Positions 7,304 to 16,231 of a stretch of DNA of 64,000 bases are shown here, one piece after another; position 1 is the stretch's first letter, and every line of letters starts with the position of its first letter. Origin of the DNA: Arthrobacter liuii (GTDB lineage: Bacteria; Actinomycetota; Actinomycetes; Actinomycetales; Micrococcaceae); NCBI RefSeq assembly GCF_014639275.1, contig NZ_BMFW01000017.1, positions 1 to 64,000 on the forward strand. Direction: 5' to 3'. Under the pieces are notes generated by a model. It saw only the letters and a list, made by a program, of their open reading frames with translations. It had not been told where the DNA came from and ran no database searches. The position numbers and the translations under genes were made by a program.

Positions 7304-8533
7304 ATGGGCACCTTGACGACGGCGGAGGCCGGCCTGAGTGCCCGGCTCTACGAAGCAGCGGACTGGTACAACGCCGAGTCCCTGCTGACAGACGGCGAGC
7401 GCAGGGTCCTGGCGCGCCTTAGAAGCTTCCTCGACACCGAGGCGAAGCCCCTCCTGGCCGAGTACTGGGAACGCGGGGAGTTCCCGGAGCAGCTTGCCCG
7501 GCCGCTGATCGAGCTGGACCTCATGGAACCGGGGGAACTCACCGGCGCCCCCGGCGCAGAGCACAGCCCGGCCCGTGGAATCTACCAGGGCTTCCGCATC
7601 TTCGAGCTGGCCCGCACGGACGCGTCGCTGGCCACCTGGTACACCGCCCAGGCTGGCCTGTTCCGCACCGCCATCCGGGTGGGTGCCTCCCAGGAACAGC
7701 AGGCCGAATGGATGCCCAGGGTGATCGACTTCTCGCTCAAAGGGGTCTTCTCGCTCACCGAACCCGAGTCGGGATCGGACATCGCCGGCGGGCTCTCGAC
7801 GACTGCCCGGCAGGAGCCCGATGGGAGTTGGATCCTGGACGGTGCCAAGCGCTGGATCGGCGGCGCCGCCACGGCTGACGTCCTGGCAGTGTTCGCCCGG
7901 GACACCGCGGACGGGCAGGTCAAGGCCTTCCTGGTGGACCGCGCCGCAGACGGCGTCACGCTGGAGAAGATCCACGGGAAGACCTCGCTGCGGATGATGC
8001 AGAACGCCCACATCACGCTGGCCGGTGTCCGGGTCCCCGAGGCAATGCGGCTGCACAACGTGAACTCCTTCAAGGACGTCGCGGCGATGCTCCGGGCCAT
8101 GCGGTCCGATGTCGCCTGGATTGCCACCGGCGTCGCTGCCGGTGCCTTCGAGGCCGCGCTCGCCTATGTCAATGAACGCCGGCAGTTCGGCCGCACCCTG
8201 GGCTCCTTCCAGCTCGTCCAGGAGAAACTGGCCCGCATGCTGGGGAACGTCACGGCCAGCCTGTCCCTGGTGGTCAGGCTCACCGAACAGCAGGCCAAGG
8301 GCATCTACCGCGACCAGGACTCGGCCCTGGCCAAGATGCAGGCGTCCCTGTTCATGCGCGACACCGTGGCCCTGGCCCGCGAGGTGGTGGGTGGCAACGG
8401 CATCACCCTGGCCACCGACGTCGCCCGCTTCCATGCGGACGCGGAAGCCGTCTACTCCTACGAGGGCACGCACGAGATCAACGCCCTCATCATCGGCCGC
8501 GCCCTCACCGGCGAAAGCGCCTTCACCCGCTGA
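7304..8533 (+). CDS. Acyl-CoA dehydrogenase, glutaryl-CoA dehydrogenase-like
   Basis: A 409-residue flavoprotein starting at ATG 7304, one base after the amidohydrolase stop. Family signatures: FSLTEPESGSDIAGGL in the FAD/substrate region, RRQFGRTLGSFQLVQEKLA, and YEGTHEINALIIGRALTG with the catalytic Glu of the glutaryl-CoA dehydrogenase branch. It would introduce the alpha-beta double bond into a saturated acyl-CoA. The described RHA1 cou units lack such an enzyme, so its presence suggests that saturated side chains such as dihydrocinnamates (phloretate type) can enter the pathway; that is inference. Electrons would go to ETF, not encoded here. Confidence 0.85.
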   Translation: MGTLTTAEAGLSARLYEAADWYNAESLLTDGERRVLARLRSFLDTEAKPLLAEYWERGEFPEQLARPLIELDLMEPGELTGAPGAEHSPARGIYQGFRIFELARTDASLATWYTAQAGLFRTAIRVGASQEQQAEWMPRVIDFSLKGVFSLTEPESGSDIAGGLSTTARQEPDGSWILDGAKRWIGGAATADVLAVFARDTADGQVKAFLVDRAADGVTLEKIHGKTSLRMMQNAHITLAGVRVPEAMRLHNVNSFKDVAAMLRAMRSDVAWIATGVAAGAFEAALAYVNERRQFGRTLGSFQLVQEKLARMLGNVTASLSLVVRLTEQQAKGIYRDQDSALAKMQASLFMRDTVALAREVVGGNGITLATDVARFHADAEAVYSYEGTHEINALIIGRALTGESAFTR

Positions 8534-8576
8534 ACCACAACTTCCCCACCCACCAAACAACTGCCAGGAGGCAACG

Positions 8577-9032
8577 ATGCCCAATCTCGTCGTCGATTTC
8601 GACACCCTGCTCACCCTGTCCGGCAAGGACCTCGGCACCACCGACTACCGCCAGATCACCCAGGAACAGATCAACCTCTTCGCGGACGCCACCGACGACC
8701 AGCAGTGGATCCACACCGATCCCGAACGCGCCAAGGACGGCCCGTTCGGTGCCCCCATCGCACACGGTTTCCTCACGCTGTCCCTGATCATCCCGTTCTG
8801 GGGCGAGCTGTTCGACGTCGAGGGCGTCACCACCAAGGTCAACTACGGCCTGGACAAGGTCCGCTTCACTGCCCCGGTGAAGGTCGGTTCCAAGGTCCGC
8901 ATGCAGGCCACCATCGCCGAGGTCACCGAGGTCAAGGGCGGCGCGCAGATCAAGGTCAACGCCACGATCGAAATCGAAGGCCAGGAACGCCCCGCCGTCG
9001 TCGCGGAATTCCTGGCGCGCTTCTACAAGTAA
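8577..9032 (+). CDS. MaoC-like enoyl-CoA hydratase, CouM-like
   Basis: A 151-residue hot-dog fold protein starting at ATG 8577 behind CCAGGAGGCAACG. The hydratase motif is complete: FADATDDQQWIHTDPERA supplies the Asp and His, and PIAHGFLTLSLI the conserved turn. It would hydrate the cinnamoyl-CoA type double bond before oxidation by the SDR encoded at the head of the operon. CouM in RHA1 plays this role. The 43-base gap from the dehydrogenase gene has no promoter or terminator, so it is part of the operon. Confidence 0.8.
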   Translation: MPNLVVDFDTLLTLSGKDLGTTDYRQITQEQINLFADATDDQQWIHTDPERAKDGPFGAPIAHGFLTLSLIIPFWGELFDVEGVTTKVNYGLDKVRFTAPVKVGSKVRMQATIAEVTEVKGGAQIKVNATIEIEGQERPAVVAEFLARFYK

Positions 9033-9047
9033 GGCGCTTCCATAAAC

Positions 9048-9069
9048 GGGCCCCTTTTACAAGGGTCCC
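9048..9069 (+). terminator. Intercistronic stem-loop after the MaoC gene
   Basis: GGGCCCCTT and AAGGGTCCC pair with one mismatch around a TTAC loop, 15 bases after the hydratase stop. No T-run follows, so it may be an attenuator or RNA-processing hairpin that lowers expression of the downstream transporter and ligase rather than a full terminator. Confidence 0.4.
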
Positions 9070-9157
9070 TCCTGACGCACCAACCCGGCGGCACCCCCGC
9101 GGCACCGCCCCCACGGGCAACCCCAAAACCCCCTTCCCTCCGTCCCTAGGAACAACC

Positions 9158-10483
9158 ATGTCCGGACACACCACGCTCGCACCCGCGGGCACGGCCGCCA
9201 AGCGCAAGGAAGCGCGCACGGTCATCCTGTCCAGCTATCTGGGCAGCACCATCGAGTTCTACGACTTCCTGCTGTACGCCACGGCCGCAGCAGTCGCCTT
9301 CCCCAAGGTCTTCTTCGCCGGAACCGATGAGTGGGTAGGCGTCGTCGCGGCCTACGCCACCTTCGCCGCCGGGTACGTGGCCAGGCCGCTGGGCGGGGTG
9401 ATCTTCGGCCACTTCGGGGACAGGATCGGCCGCAAGGGGATGCTGATCATCTCCATGGCCATGATGGGCATCGCCTCCACCCTCATCGGCCTGATTCCGG
9501 GCGCGAGCGCGATCGGGCCTTGGGGGGCTGTGCTGCTGGTCCTGCTGCGCGTCTGCCAGGGCATCGCCGTCGGCGGTGAATGGGGCGGCGCCGCCCTCAT
9601 GGCGCTGGAGCACTCAGACCCCAAGCGGCGCGGCTTCGCCGCCTCCTTCGTCAACGCCGGCGCCCCCACCGGCGCCGTCCTGGGAACCCTGGTGATGGGC
9701 GCTTTCTCGGCACTGCCGCAGGATGCGTTCCTGGCGTGGGGGTGGCGGGTGCCGTTCCTGCTGTCCTTCGTGCTCCTGATCGTGGGCATGTTCGTCCGCC
9801 TCCGGGTCTCCGAAAGCCCGATTTTTGCCGAGGCCGTAGCCAAGGAAAGCACGCAGGGCACCAAGCGCAAGATCCCGCTGCTGGACGTGCTGCGCCGGCC
9901 CAAGGCACTGATCATGATCATGTTCGCCGGTGCCGCCGGATTCGGCCTGCAGGTGGTGCTGCCCACCTTCTCTGTCACCTACGCGGTGTCCAAGGGGGCG
10001 CCGCAACAGGGCGTGCTCTACGCGTTCGCCGGTGCCTCGGCCATCTCCATCGTGTTCGTCCTGCTGGGCGGCCGCCTGTCAGACCGTTTCGGCCGCCGGC
10101 CGGTGATGATCGCCGGCCTTGCCCTGTTCATCGCCTACCTGTTTCCGATGTTCGCCATGCTCGGCTCCGGCAACGTGGGCCTGGTCTTCCTGGCCTTTAC
10201 CGTGGCGCTCATCCTGCACTCATCCCTCTACGGGCCGCTGGCAGCGTTCGTCTCCGAGCAGTTCGGCACCACCTCCCGCTACACCGGGGCGGCGGTTGGC
10301 TACCAGCTGGCCACCCTGATCGGTGCGGGCTTCACCCCGGGCATCATCGCCGGGCTGTACAAGGATTCCGGGCAGAACATCCTCCCCGTGGTGGTGTTCC
10401 TGTCCGTCATGGCCCTCGTCTCGATTGTCTTCATCGCCCTGACGCGGGAATCTAAGAACAACGACCTCACCACGGTCCGTTAG
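9158..10483 (+). CDS. MFS transporter of the MHS family, probably aromatic acid uptake
   Basis: A 441-residue, 12-helix major facilitator from ATG 9158 (MSGHTTLAPAG). It carries the metabolite:H+ symporter hallmarks: SSYLGSTIEFYDFLLYA in helix 1, GHFGDRIGRKGML between helices 2 and 3, VGGEWGGAALMALE, and a second GGRLSDRFGRRPVMIAG loop. Relatives include shikimate and aromatic acid carriers. In the RHA1 cou cluster a transporter gene (couT) sits with the ligase gene; here too the ligase follows seven bases later. It probably imports the hydroxycinnamate or hydroxyphenylpropionate with protons. Confidence 0.8.
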   Translation: MSGHTTLAPAGTAAKRKEARTVILSSYLGSTIEFYDFLLYATAAAVAFPKVFFAGTDEWVGVVAAYATFAAGYVARPLGGVIFGHFGDRIGRKGMLIISMAMMGIASTLIGLIPGASAIGPWGAVLLVLLRVCQGIAVGGEWGGAALMALEHSDPKRRGFAASFVNAGAPTGAVLGTLVMGAFSALPQDAFLAWGWRVPFLLSFVLLIVGMFVRLRVSESPIFAEAVAKESTQGTKRKIPLLDVLRRPKALIMIMFAGAAGFGLQVVLPTFSVTYAVSKGAPQQGVLYAFAGASAISIVFVLLGGRLSDRFGRRPVMIAGLALFIAYLFPMFAMLGSGNVGLVFLAFTVALILHSSLYGPLAAFVSEQFGTTSRYTGAAVGYQLATLIGAGFTPGIIAGLYKDSGQNILPVVVFLSVMALVSIVFIALTRESKNNDLTTVR

Positions 10484-10490
10484 GAGAACC

Positions 10491-12053
10491 ATGGACAACA
10501 ACGGAGTTGGCTCCTGGCTGCAGCGCCGCCGCCGGAAGTCAGGTGCCAAGTCAGCCCTCCTGTCCGCAGCCGGCACCCTGAGCTACGAAGAGCTCGCCGA
10601 AAGGGCCGACCGCCTGGCCAACGCGCTCCGGGACAGGGGAGTGGCCAAGGGGGACCGGGTGGCTTACCTGGGGGAGAACCATCCTTCCTTCGTGGAGACG
10701 TTCTTCGCCTGTGGCCTCCTGGGCGCCATCTTCGTGCCGCTCAACACCCGTCTCGCGCCGCCGGAACTGCAGTTCCAGCTGCAGGACTCCGGGGCGCGGC
10801 TCCTGGTCAACGCCGGCGCCCTGGAGGAGCCTGCCTCCGCCGCCGTGGCGGGCACGGACGTGAGCCACCGCCTGGTCACAGCAGCCGACGGCGGGACCGA
10901 ACCTTCCGCCGCCGCGTCACCGGCCGCCGTCGGACACTCCGCCGTCGTCGAGCACTACGAAGAGGCGCTGCAGGCAGCGGCACCGGACCACCTCGACGTG
11001 CCGGTGGGGCACGACGACGCGGCGATGATCCTGTACACCTCGGGGACCACGGGCAAGCCCAAGGGCGCCCTGCTGACCCACGGGAACATCACGTGGAACT
11101 GCATCAACACCATCGTTGACATGGACCTGAACCGCAACGACGTGGCGCTGATGATCTCTCCGCTGTTCCATGTGGCGTCGCTGGACATGGGGCTGCTGCC
11201 GATGCTGCTCAAGGGCGCCACCGTGGTGCTCGAGGCCAAGTTTGATTCCGCCAGGGTCCTGGATCTGATCCAGGAACACGAGATCACCACCCTCAACGGG
11301 GTGCCCACCACGTTCCAGCTGCTCTGCGAAGATCCGGGATGGGCGGCGGCGGACCTCACCTCGCTGGACAAGCTCACCTGCGGGGGCTCGGCCATCCCCC
11401 GCCGGGTCCTGGACGCGTATGAGGACCGCGGCATCGGCTTCACCAACTGCTACGGCATGACCGAAACGGCACCCGGGGCCACCATGCTTCCGGTGGACCG
11501 CTCCAGGGAAAAGGCTGGCTCGGCGGGCCTGCCGCACTTCTTCACCGACGTCCGGATTGCCGATCCGATGGGCGGCGCCGTGGCCCCGGGCGAGGTTGGG
11601 GAAATCCAGATCTCCGGCCCCAACGTGATCAAGGAATACTGGAACCGGCCGGAGGCGACGGCTGCCAGCTACGCGGACGGATCCTGGTTCCGCTCCGGTG
11701 ACATGGGTTACCGGGACCAGGAGGGCTTCCTGTTCGTCTCGGACCGGCTCAAGGACATGATCATCTCCGGCGGGGAGAACATCTACCCGGCCGAGGTGGA
11801 AGCCGTCATCGCGGAGCACAGCGCCGTGGGCAGCGTTGCCGTCATCGGCGTCAGCGACGACAAGTGGGGTGAGGTTCCCCAGGCGATTGTGACCCTGCGC
11901 GAGGGCGGATCGCTGACCGCCGAGGAGCTCCGCAGCTTCCTTGACGGCCGGCTTGCCCGCTATAAGATCCCCAAATCGCTGGTGGTGGTGGATGACATGC
12001 CGCGTACGGCCAGTGGCAAGATCCGGAAGATGGAGCTGCGCAGGCAGCTCTGA
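10491..12053 (+). CDS. AMP-forming acyl-CoA synthetase, CouL-like
   Basis: A 520-residue ANL-superfamily ligase (ATG 10491, TAGGAGAACC ribosome site). The P-loop-like ILYTSGTTGKPKGALLTH, the FTNCYGMTETAPG aromatic-pocket region, SDRLKDMIISGGENIYP hinge and the C-terminal RTASGKIRKMELRRQL with the catalytic Lys are all intact. It would form aryl-CoA thioesters from ATP, CoA and the imported acid, the entry step of the pathway encoded upstream. Substrate preference (coumarate, ferulate, dihydro forms) cannot be read from the sequence. It is the last gene of the operon. Confidence 0.8.
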   Translation: MDNNGVGSWLQRRRRKSGAKSALLSAAGTLSYEELAERADRLANALRDRGVAKGDRVAYLGENHPSFVETFFACGLLGAIFVPLNTRLAPPELQFQLQDSGARLLVNAGALEEPASAAVAGTDVSHRLVTAADGGTEPSAAASPAAVGHSAVVEHYEEALQAAAPDHLDVPVGHDDAAMILYTSGTTGKPKGALLTHGNITWNCINTIVDMDLNRNDVALMISPLFHVASLDMGLLPMLLKGATVVLEAKFDSARVLDLIQEHEITTLNGVPTTFQLLCEDPGWAAADLTSLDKLTCGGSAIPRRVLDAYEDRGIGFTNCYGMTETAPGATMLPVDRSREKAGSAGLPHFFTDVRIADPMGGAVAPGEVGEIQISGPNVIKEYWNRPEATAASYADGSWFRSGDMGYRDQEGFLFVSDRLKDMIISGGENIYPAEVEAVIAEHSAVGSVAVIGVSDDKWGEVPQAIVTLREGGSLTAEELRSFLDGRLARYKIPKSLVVVDDMPRTASGKIRKMELRRQL

Positions 12054-12067
12054 GGGTTTCCCGAGCA

Positions 12068-12119
12068 GTAGGGTTCCGCCGTTGTTACCGTTCACGGTCA
12101 TCAATTGGCGGAACCCTAC
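12068..12119. terminator. Perfect 13-base inverted repeat at the end of the operon
   Basis: GTAGGGTTCCGCC (12068-12080) and GGCGGAACCCTAC (12107-12119) are exact reverse complements around a 26-base spacer, 15 bases after the ligase stop and 23 bases before the symporter start. It may end the operon as a Rho-assisted or I-shaped terminator, or be an operator or mRNA leader structure for the symporter. There is no T-run. Confidence 0.5.
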
Positions 12120-12141
12120 CAGCCGGTGGCAGCATAGTTGG

Positions 12142-13161
12142 ATGCTTGAGGCAACTAAACCCCAGAATTCCCCTGACAGGGCCCCCGTAAACCCAGCCCT
12201 GGAAGCGGAAAGCAAGATCGCCCGCATCGCCGTGACGGTGTTCCCCATCCTGGTGGTGGCCGCAGGCATTATCGGCTTCCTGCTCCCCGGGGTCTTCAAA
12301 CCCATCGCGCCCGGCGTGCCCTACCTGCTGGGCATCATCATGTTCTGCATGGGCTTGACCCTGACCCCGCCGGACTTCGCGGCGGTGGCCAAGCGGCCGT
12401 GGGCAGTGGCACTCGGAATCGTTGCCCACTACATCATCATGCCCGGTGCCGGCTGGCTGATCGCAGGGGCCCTCAACCTCGAGCCCGAGCTGGCCGTCGG
12501 CGTCATCCTGGTGGGCTGCGCACCCTCCGGAACCGCCTCCAACGTGATGGCATTCCTGGCCAAGGGCGATGTTGCCCTCTCCGTGGCAGTGGCCTCCGTT
12601 TCCACCTTGATCGCCCCGATCGTCACCCCTCTGCTGGTCCTGTTCCTGGCCGGCTCCTACCTGCAGATCGACGCCGCGGGCATGGTCCTGGACATCGTCA
12701 AGACCGTGCTGCTGCCGGTGGTCGCCGGCCTCCTCGCCCGGCTGTTCCTCAAGAAGCTTGTCGCAAAGGTGCTGCCGGCACTGCCGTGGGCCTCCGCCGT
12801 CGTTATCTCCCTGATCGTGGCCATCGTGGTGGCCGGCAGCGCCAGCAAGATCATCAGCGCCGGGGCCATCGTGTTCCTCGCCGTGCTGCTGCACAACGGC
12901 TTCGGCCTGGGCCTGGGCTACCTGGCCGGCAAGCTGGGCCGCCTGGACGACAAGGCCCGCCGCGCCCTTGCCTTCGAAGTGGGCATGCAGAACTCCGGCC
13001 TGGCCGCGACCTTGGCCACCGCCCACTTCACACCACTGGCCGCGCTTCCGTCGGCCGTCTTCTCGCTGTGGCACAACATCTCGGGTGCCATCGTGGCGGC
13101 CTGGCTCGCCCGGCGCCCGCTGCAGGAAAAGCAGGCCAACGTACCGGTTAAGCAGGCCTGA
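12142..13161 (+). CDS. Bile acid:sodium symporter (BASS) family transporter
   Basis: A 339-residue protein with about ten hydrophobic helices starting at ATG 12142. BASS features: GIIMFCMGLTLTPPDFAAV after helix 2, the helix-break VILVGCAPSGTASNVMAFLA, and AFEVGMQNSGLAATLA near the C-terminus, which form the crossed, sodium-binding motif. Bacterial members carry organic acids such as pantoate or pyruvate. Its start lies just downstream of a strong inverted repeat, and the ribosome site is weak. Whether it belongs to the phenylpropanoid operon is unclear. Confidence 0.8.
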   Translation: MLEATKPQNSPDRAPVNPALEAESKIARIAVTVFPILVVAAGIIGFLLPGVFKPIAPGVPYLLGIIMFCMGLTLTPPDFAAVAKRPWAVALGIVAHYIIMPGAGWLIAGALNLEPELAVGVILVGCAPSGTASNVMAFLAKGDVALSVAVASVSTLIAPIVTPLLVLFLAGSYLQIDAAGMVLDIVKTVLLPVVAGLLARLFLKKLVAKVLPALPWASAVVISLIVAIVVAGSASKIISAGAIVFLAVLLHNGFGLGLGYLAGKLGRLDDKARRALAFEVGMQNSGLAATLATAHFTPLAALPSAVFSLWHNISGAIVAAWLARRPLQEKQANVPVKQA

Positions 13162-13286
13162 GCAGCGCCGTCAGACCCCGACGTCCGGGAGCGGGCCTGT
13201 TTCCATCCGCCCACCGTGGGTAAAGGACCCGGTAGGGACAACGCCGTTTCGGCGCTGCCCGCCGGTTCCTGACAGGAGATGGACAG

Positions 13287-15752
13287 ATGGCCCGGATCGA
13301 CCGAATAGCTGAACCATGGGGGACAAGGACGCCGTACGGCAGCGGCGGTGAGTGGCCGGTGAGGGTGGATACCCACTTGGCCGAGGGAGTGGCCCCTGAC
13401 GATGTGGACAGGTGGGTCCAGACGGCATCGCTCCTCCACTCCAACGGCGATGCCATGGACATCGCGGTCAAGGACAACCGGATCGTCGGGGTACGGGGAC
13501 GGGCCTCGGACCGGGTCAACCACGGCCGGCTGGGGCCGAAGGACCTCTACGGCTGGCAGGCGAACGCGTCACCGGACCGGCTCACCAAACCCCTCATCCG
13601 CGAGGGCGGGAAACTGGTGGAAACGGACTGGGACACCGCCATGCGGCGCGTGGTGGACCGGTCCAAGGCGCTGCTGGCGGAGCAGGGGCCCAGCGCCCTC
13701 GGCTTCTACACCACCGGCCAGCTCTTTTCGGAGGAGTATTACACGCTGGGCGCCGTGGCCCACGGCGGTATCGGAACCAACCACGTGGACGGAAACACCC
13801 GGTTGTGCACGGCCACCGCAGGTGAGGCGCTCAAGGAATCATTCGGCTGCGACGGCCAGCCCGGCTCCTATACAGACGTGGACCACGCGGACGTGATCGC
13901 CCTCTACGGGCACAACGTGGCGGAAACCCAGACAGTCCTCTGGACCAGGATGCTGGACCGGCTGGCCGGGCCCAACCCGCCCAAGATCATCTGCGTGGAC
14001 CCGCGGATGACGCCCGTGGCCAGGGCCGCCACCGTGCACCTGGCCCCGAGGCCGGGCACCAACGTTGCCCTGATGAACGGCATCCTGCACGAGATCATCA
14101 CCAACGGCTGGGTGGACCAGGACTATATCCAGGCGCACACGGTGGGGTACTCCGAGCTTGAGAAATTGGTCAAGAACTACCCGCCCGCCCTGGTCGCGGA
14201 GATCTGCGGTGTTCCTGCGGAGCAAATCCAGGAGGCGGCGAGCATCATCGGCCACGCCGAGCGGCTGCTGTCCACCGTCCTGCAGGGCTTTTACCAGTCC
14301 AACCAGGCCACTGCAGCCGCCGTGCAGGTGAACAATGTCAACATCATCCGCGGCATGCTGGGCAAGCCGGGCTGCGGCATCCTGCAGATGAACGGCCAGC
14401 CCACGGCGGAGAACACCCGCGAGTGCGGCGCGGACGGTGACCTGGCCGCGTTCCGGAACTGGTCCAATGACGCCCACATCAAGGACCTGGCCAGGGTCTG
14501 GAACATCGATCCCATGTCCATTCCGCACTACTCGCCGCCCACCCACGTCATGCAGATGATGCGGTACGCGGAGGACGGCTCCATCCGGATGCTGTGGGTC
14601 AGCGGCACCAACCCCGCCGTCTCCCTGCCCGAGCTTGCGCGGATCCGCGGCATCTTGGAGCAGGAGCGGCTGTTCCTGGTGGTGCAGGACATCTTCCTGT
14701 CCGAGACCGCCCAACTGGCCGACGTCGTGCTCCCCGCTGCCACGTGGGGTGAAAAGACGGGCACCTTCACCAACGTGGACCGCACCGTCCACCTCTCCGA
14801 GAAGGCCGTGGATCCGCCCGGCGAGGCCAAAGCCGACCTGGACATCTTCATCGACTATGCCCACCGGATGGGCCTGCAGGACAAGGACGGGCAGCCGCTG
14901 ATCAAGTGGCACGATCCGGAGTCCGCTTTCGAGGCCTGGAAGGATTGCACCCGCGGCCGCCCCTGCGATTACACCGGCATCACCTACGACAAGCTGCGCG
15001 GCGGCTCCGGCATCCAGTGGCCATGCAACGAGGAGAACCCCGACGGGACCGAACGCATTTACGCTGACGGCAAGTTCTGGGCACATCCCGAGTACTGCGA
15101 GACGTACGGGCGCGACCTCATCACCGGCGCGCCCGTGGAGCCATCCGAATACAAGGCGTTGAACCCGGAGGGCAAGGCCATCATCAAGGCCGCCGAATAC
15201 ATGCCGCCGCATGAACTGCCCAGCCGGGACTTTCCGCTTCAGCTGATCACCGGCCGCACGCTCTACCAGTTCCACACGCGCACCAAGACGGGCCGGGCCC
15301 CGGAGCTCCAGGCAGCCGCACCGGACGTCTGGGTTGAGTTGTCAGCCGACGACGCCGGCGCGTACGGGATTGCCGAGGGCGACCTTGCGGAGGTGGAGAC
15401 GCCCCGTGGTTCCGTCCGTGCCAAGGTGCGGATCAGCGGCATCCGTAACGGCGTGCTGTTCCTGCCGTTCCATTACGGCTACTGGGACACCGACGGCGGC
15501 CATCAACCGGACGGCGCGGGCAGGGCGGCGAACGAACTGACCATCACGGACTGGGATGCGGCGTCCAAACAGCCAATCTTCAAGACGGCGGCGGCACGCA
15601 TCACCCGGGTTTCGGGCGGCGACGGGCCCTCGCCGGCGCCCACCAACACGGCGTCGGCCCCCGCCGGCGACTTCCCGGAAGGGGCCAGGACCAAGGGGAT
15701 TGCCTCTGCCCTCGCGGACGAGGCCACCGGAACGGCAGGAGGGGCACGATGA
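13287..15752 (+). CDS. Molybdopterin oxidoreductase lacking the [4Fe-4S] cysteines
   Basis: An 821-residue member of the DMSO reductase superfamily, close to NapA/formate dehydrogenase types (ATG 13287, AGGAG site). VGVRGRASDRVNHGRLGPK, the Mo-ligand region NTRLCTATAGEALKES (Cys174 predicted) and the C-terminal dinucleotide-binding domain with FPLQLITGRTLYQFHTRT are kept. The N-terminal cluster motif C-x2-C-x3-C-x27-C reads Ser48, His51, Asp55 and Gly83 at exactly that spacing, so no normal cluster can form; the Lys after the fourth position (Lys85) remains. No twin-arginine signal is visible, so it is probably cytoplasmic. Substrate unknown; it is coupled to the next gene. Confidence 0.85.
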   Translation: MARIDRIAEPWGTRTPYGSGGEWPVRVDTHLAEGVAPDDVDRWVQTASLLHSNGDAMDIAVKDNRIVGVRGRASDRVNHGRLGPKDLYGWQANASPDRLTKPLIREGGKLVETDWDTAMRRVVDRSKALLAEQGPSALGFYTTGQLFSEEYYTLGAVAHGGIGTNHVDGNTRLCTATAGEALKESFGCDGQPGSYTDVDHADVIALYGHNVAETQTVLWTRMLDRLAGPNPPKIICVDPRMTPVARAATVHLAPRPGTNVALMNGILHEIITNGWVDQDYIQAHTVGYSELEKLVKNYPPALVAEICGVPAEQIQEAASIIGHAERLLSTVLQGFYQSNQATAAAVQVNNVNIIRGMLGKPGCGILQMNGQPTAENTRECGADGDLAAFRNWSNDAHIKDLARVWNIDPMSIPHYSPPTHVMQMMRYAEDGSIRMLWVSGTNPAVSLPELARIRGILEQERLFLVVQDIFLSETAQLADVVLPAATWGEKTGTFTNVDRTVHLSEKAVDPPGEAKADLDIFIDYAHRMGLQDKDGQPLIKWHDPESAFEAWKDCTRGRPCDYTGITYDKLRGGSGIQWPCNEENPDGTERIYADGKFWAHPEYCETYGRDLITGAPVEPSEYKALNPEGKAIIKAAEYMPPHELPSRDFPLQLITGRTLYQFHTRTKTGRAPELQAAAPDVWVELSADDAGAYGIAEGDLAEVETPRGSVRAKVRISGIRNGVLFLPFHYGYWDTDGGHQPDGAGRAANELTITDWDAASKQPIFKTAAARITRVSGGDGPSPAPTNTASAPAGDFPEGARTKGIASALADEATGTAGGAR

Positions 15753-16231
15753 AATTCGGGCTTGTACTTGAGGAAATGCACCGCTCCGAAAACGACCTTG
15801 CGCACCACCTGCTGGTCATCTCGGAGCGGCACAAGGTGGACCACGAGATCTACCACCTGGCCCGTGACCTGGCGCGCTGGTCCCAGCAGCATGTGCGGGA
15901 CATCGCGGCCATCGGCAAGAACTACGGCCAGGACCTGGATCCGGAGCCGCGCGGCGAAGCGGGACTGATGGAGACCCTCCGGGAAAAGGGCAGCGAGATG
16001 GTGGGCCGGCGCCCCGAAACCGGGATGCTGCTGCTGAAGGACCTGCGGGAGCTCTACCTGAAGGCCTGCGGCGTCTCGGCTGACTGGGAGCTGCTGGCCC
16101 AGGCTGCCCAGGGAATGAAGGACAAGGACCTGCTGGCCCTTGCCGAACGGTGCCATCCGCAGACGATCCGGCAGATGAAGTGGGCCAACGGCAAGCTGAA
16201 GGAATCCGCCACGCAGGTCCTGGTCAGCTGA
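15749..16231 (+). CDS. Small helical protein coupled to the molybdoenzyme, possibly ferritin-like
   Basis: A 160-residue, largely helical protein whose ATG overlaps the molybdoenzyme stop (ATGA), so the two are made together. The first helices are rich in His and acidic residues: EEMHRSENDLAHHL and HKVDHEIYHLARDLA. ExxH motifs occur at residues 33-36 (EIYH) and 133-136 (ERCH), with candidate Glu partners at 9 or 14 and at 101, a pattern seen in ferritin-like diiron bundles. No signal peptide or membrane segment is seen. I do not recognise the family; electron-transfer partner, maturation factor or diiron subunit are all possible. Confidence 0.65.
   Translation: MKFGLVLEEMHRSENDLAHHLLVISERHKVDHEIYHLARDLARWSQQHVRDIAAIGKNYGQDLDPEPRGEAGLMETLREKGSEMVGRRPETGMLLLKDLRELYLKACGVSADWELLAQAAQGMKDKDLLALAERCHPQTIRQMKWANGKLKESATQVLVS

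Noticed and set aside
9580..10455. Long second open frame inside the MHS transporter gene
   Set aside because: It is Arg/Pro/Gly-rich shadow sequence typical of an alternative frame in high-GC DNA, and the overlapping transporter frame has complete family motifs.
13162..13286. Possible molybdenum-cofactor riboswitch in the leader of the molybdoenzyme gene
   Set aside because: There is a small GCCG/CGGC hairpin near the ribosome site, but I could not fit the conserved parts of the Moco motif, so it is not called.
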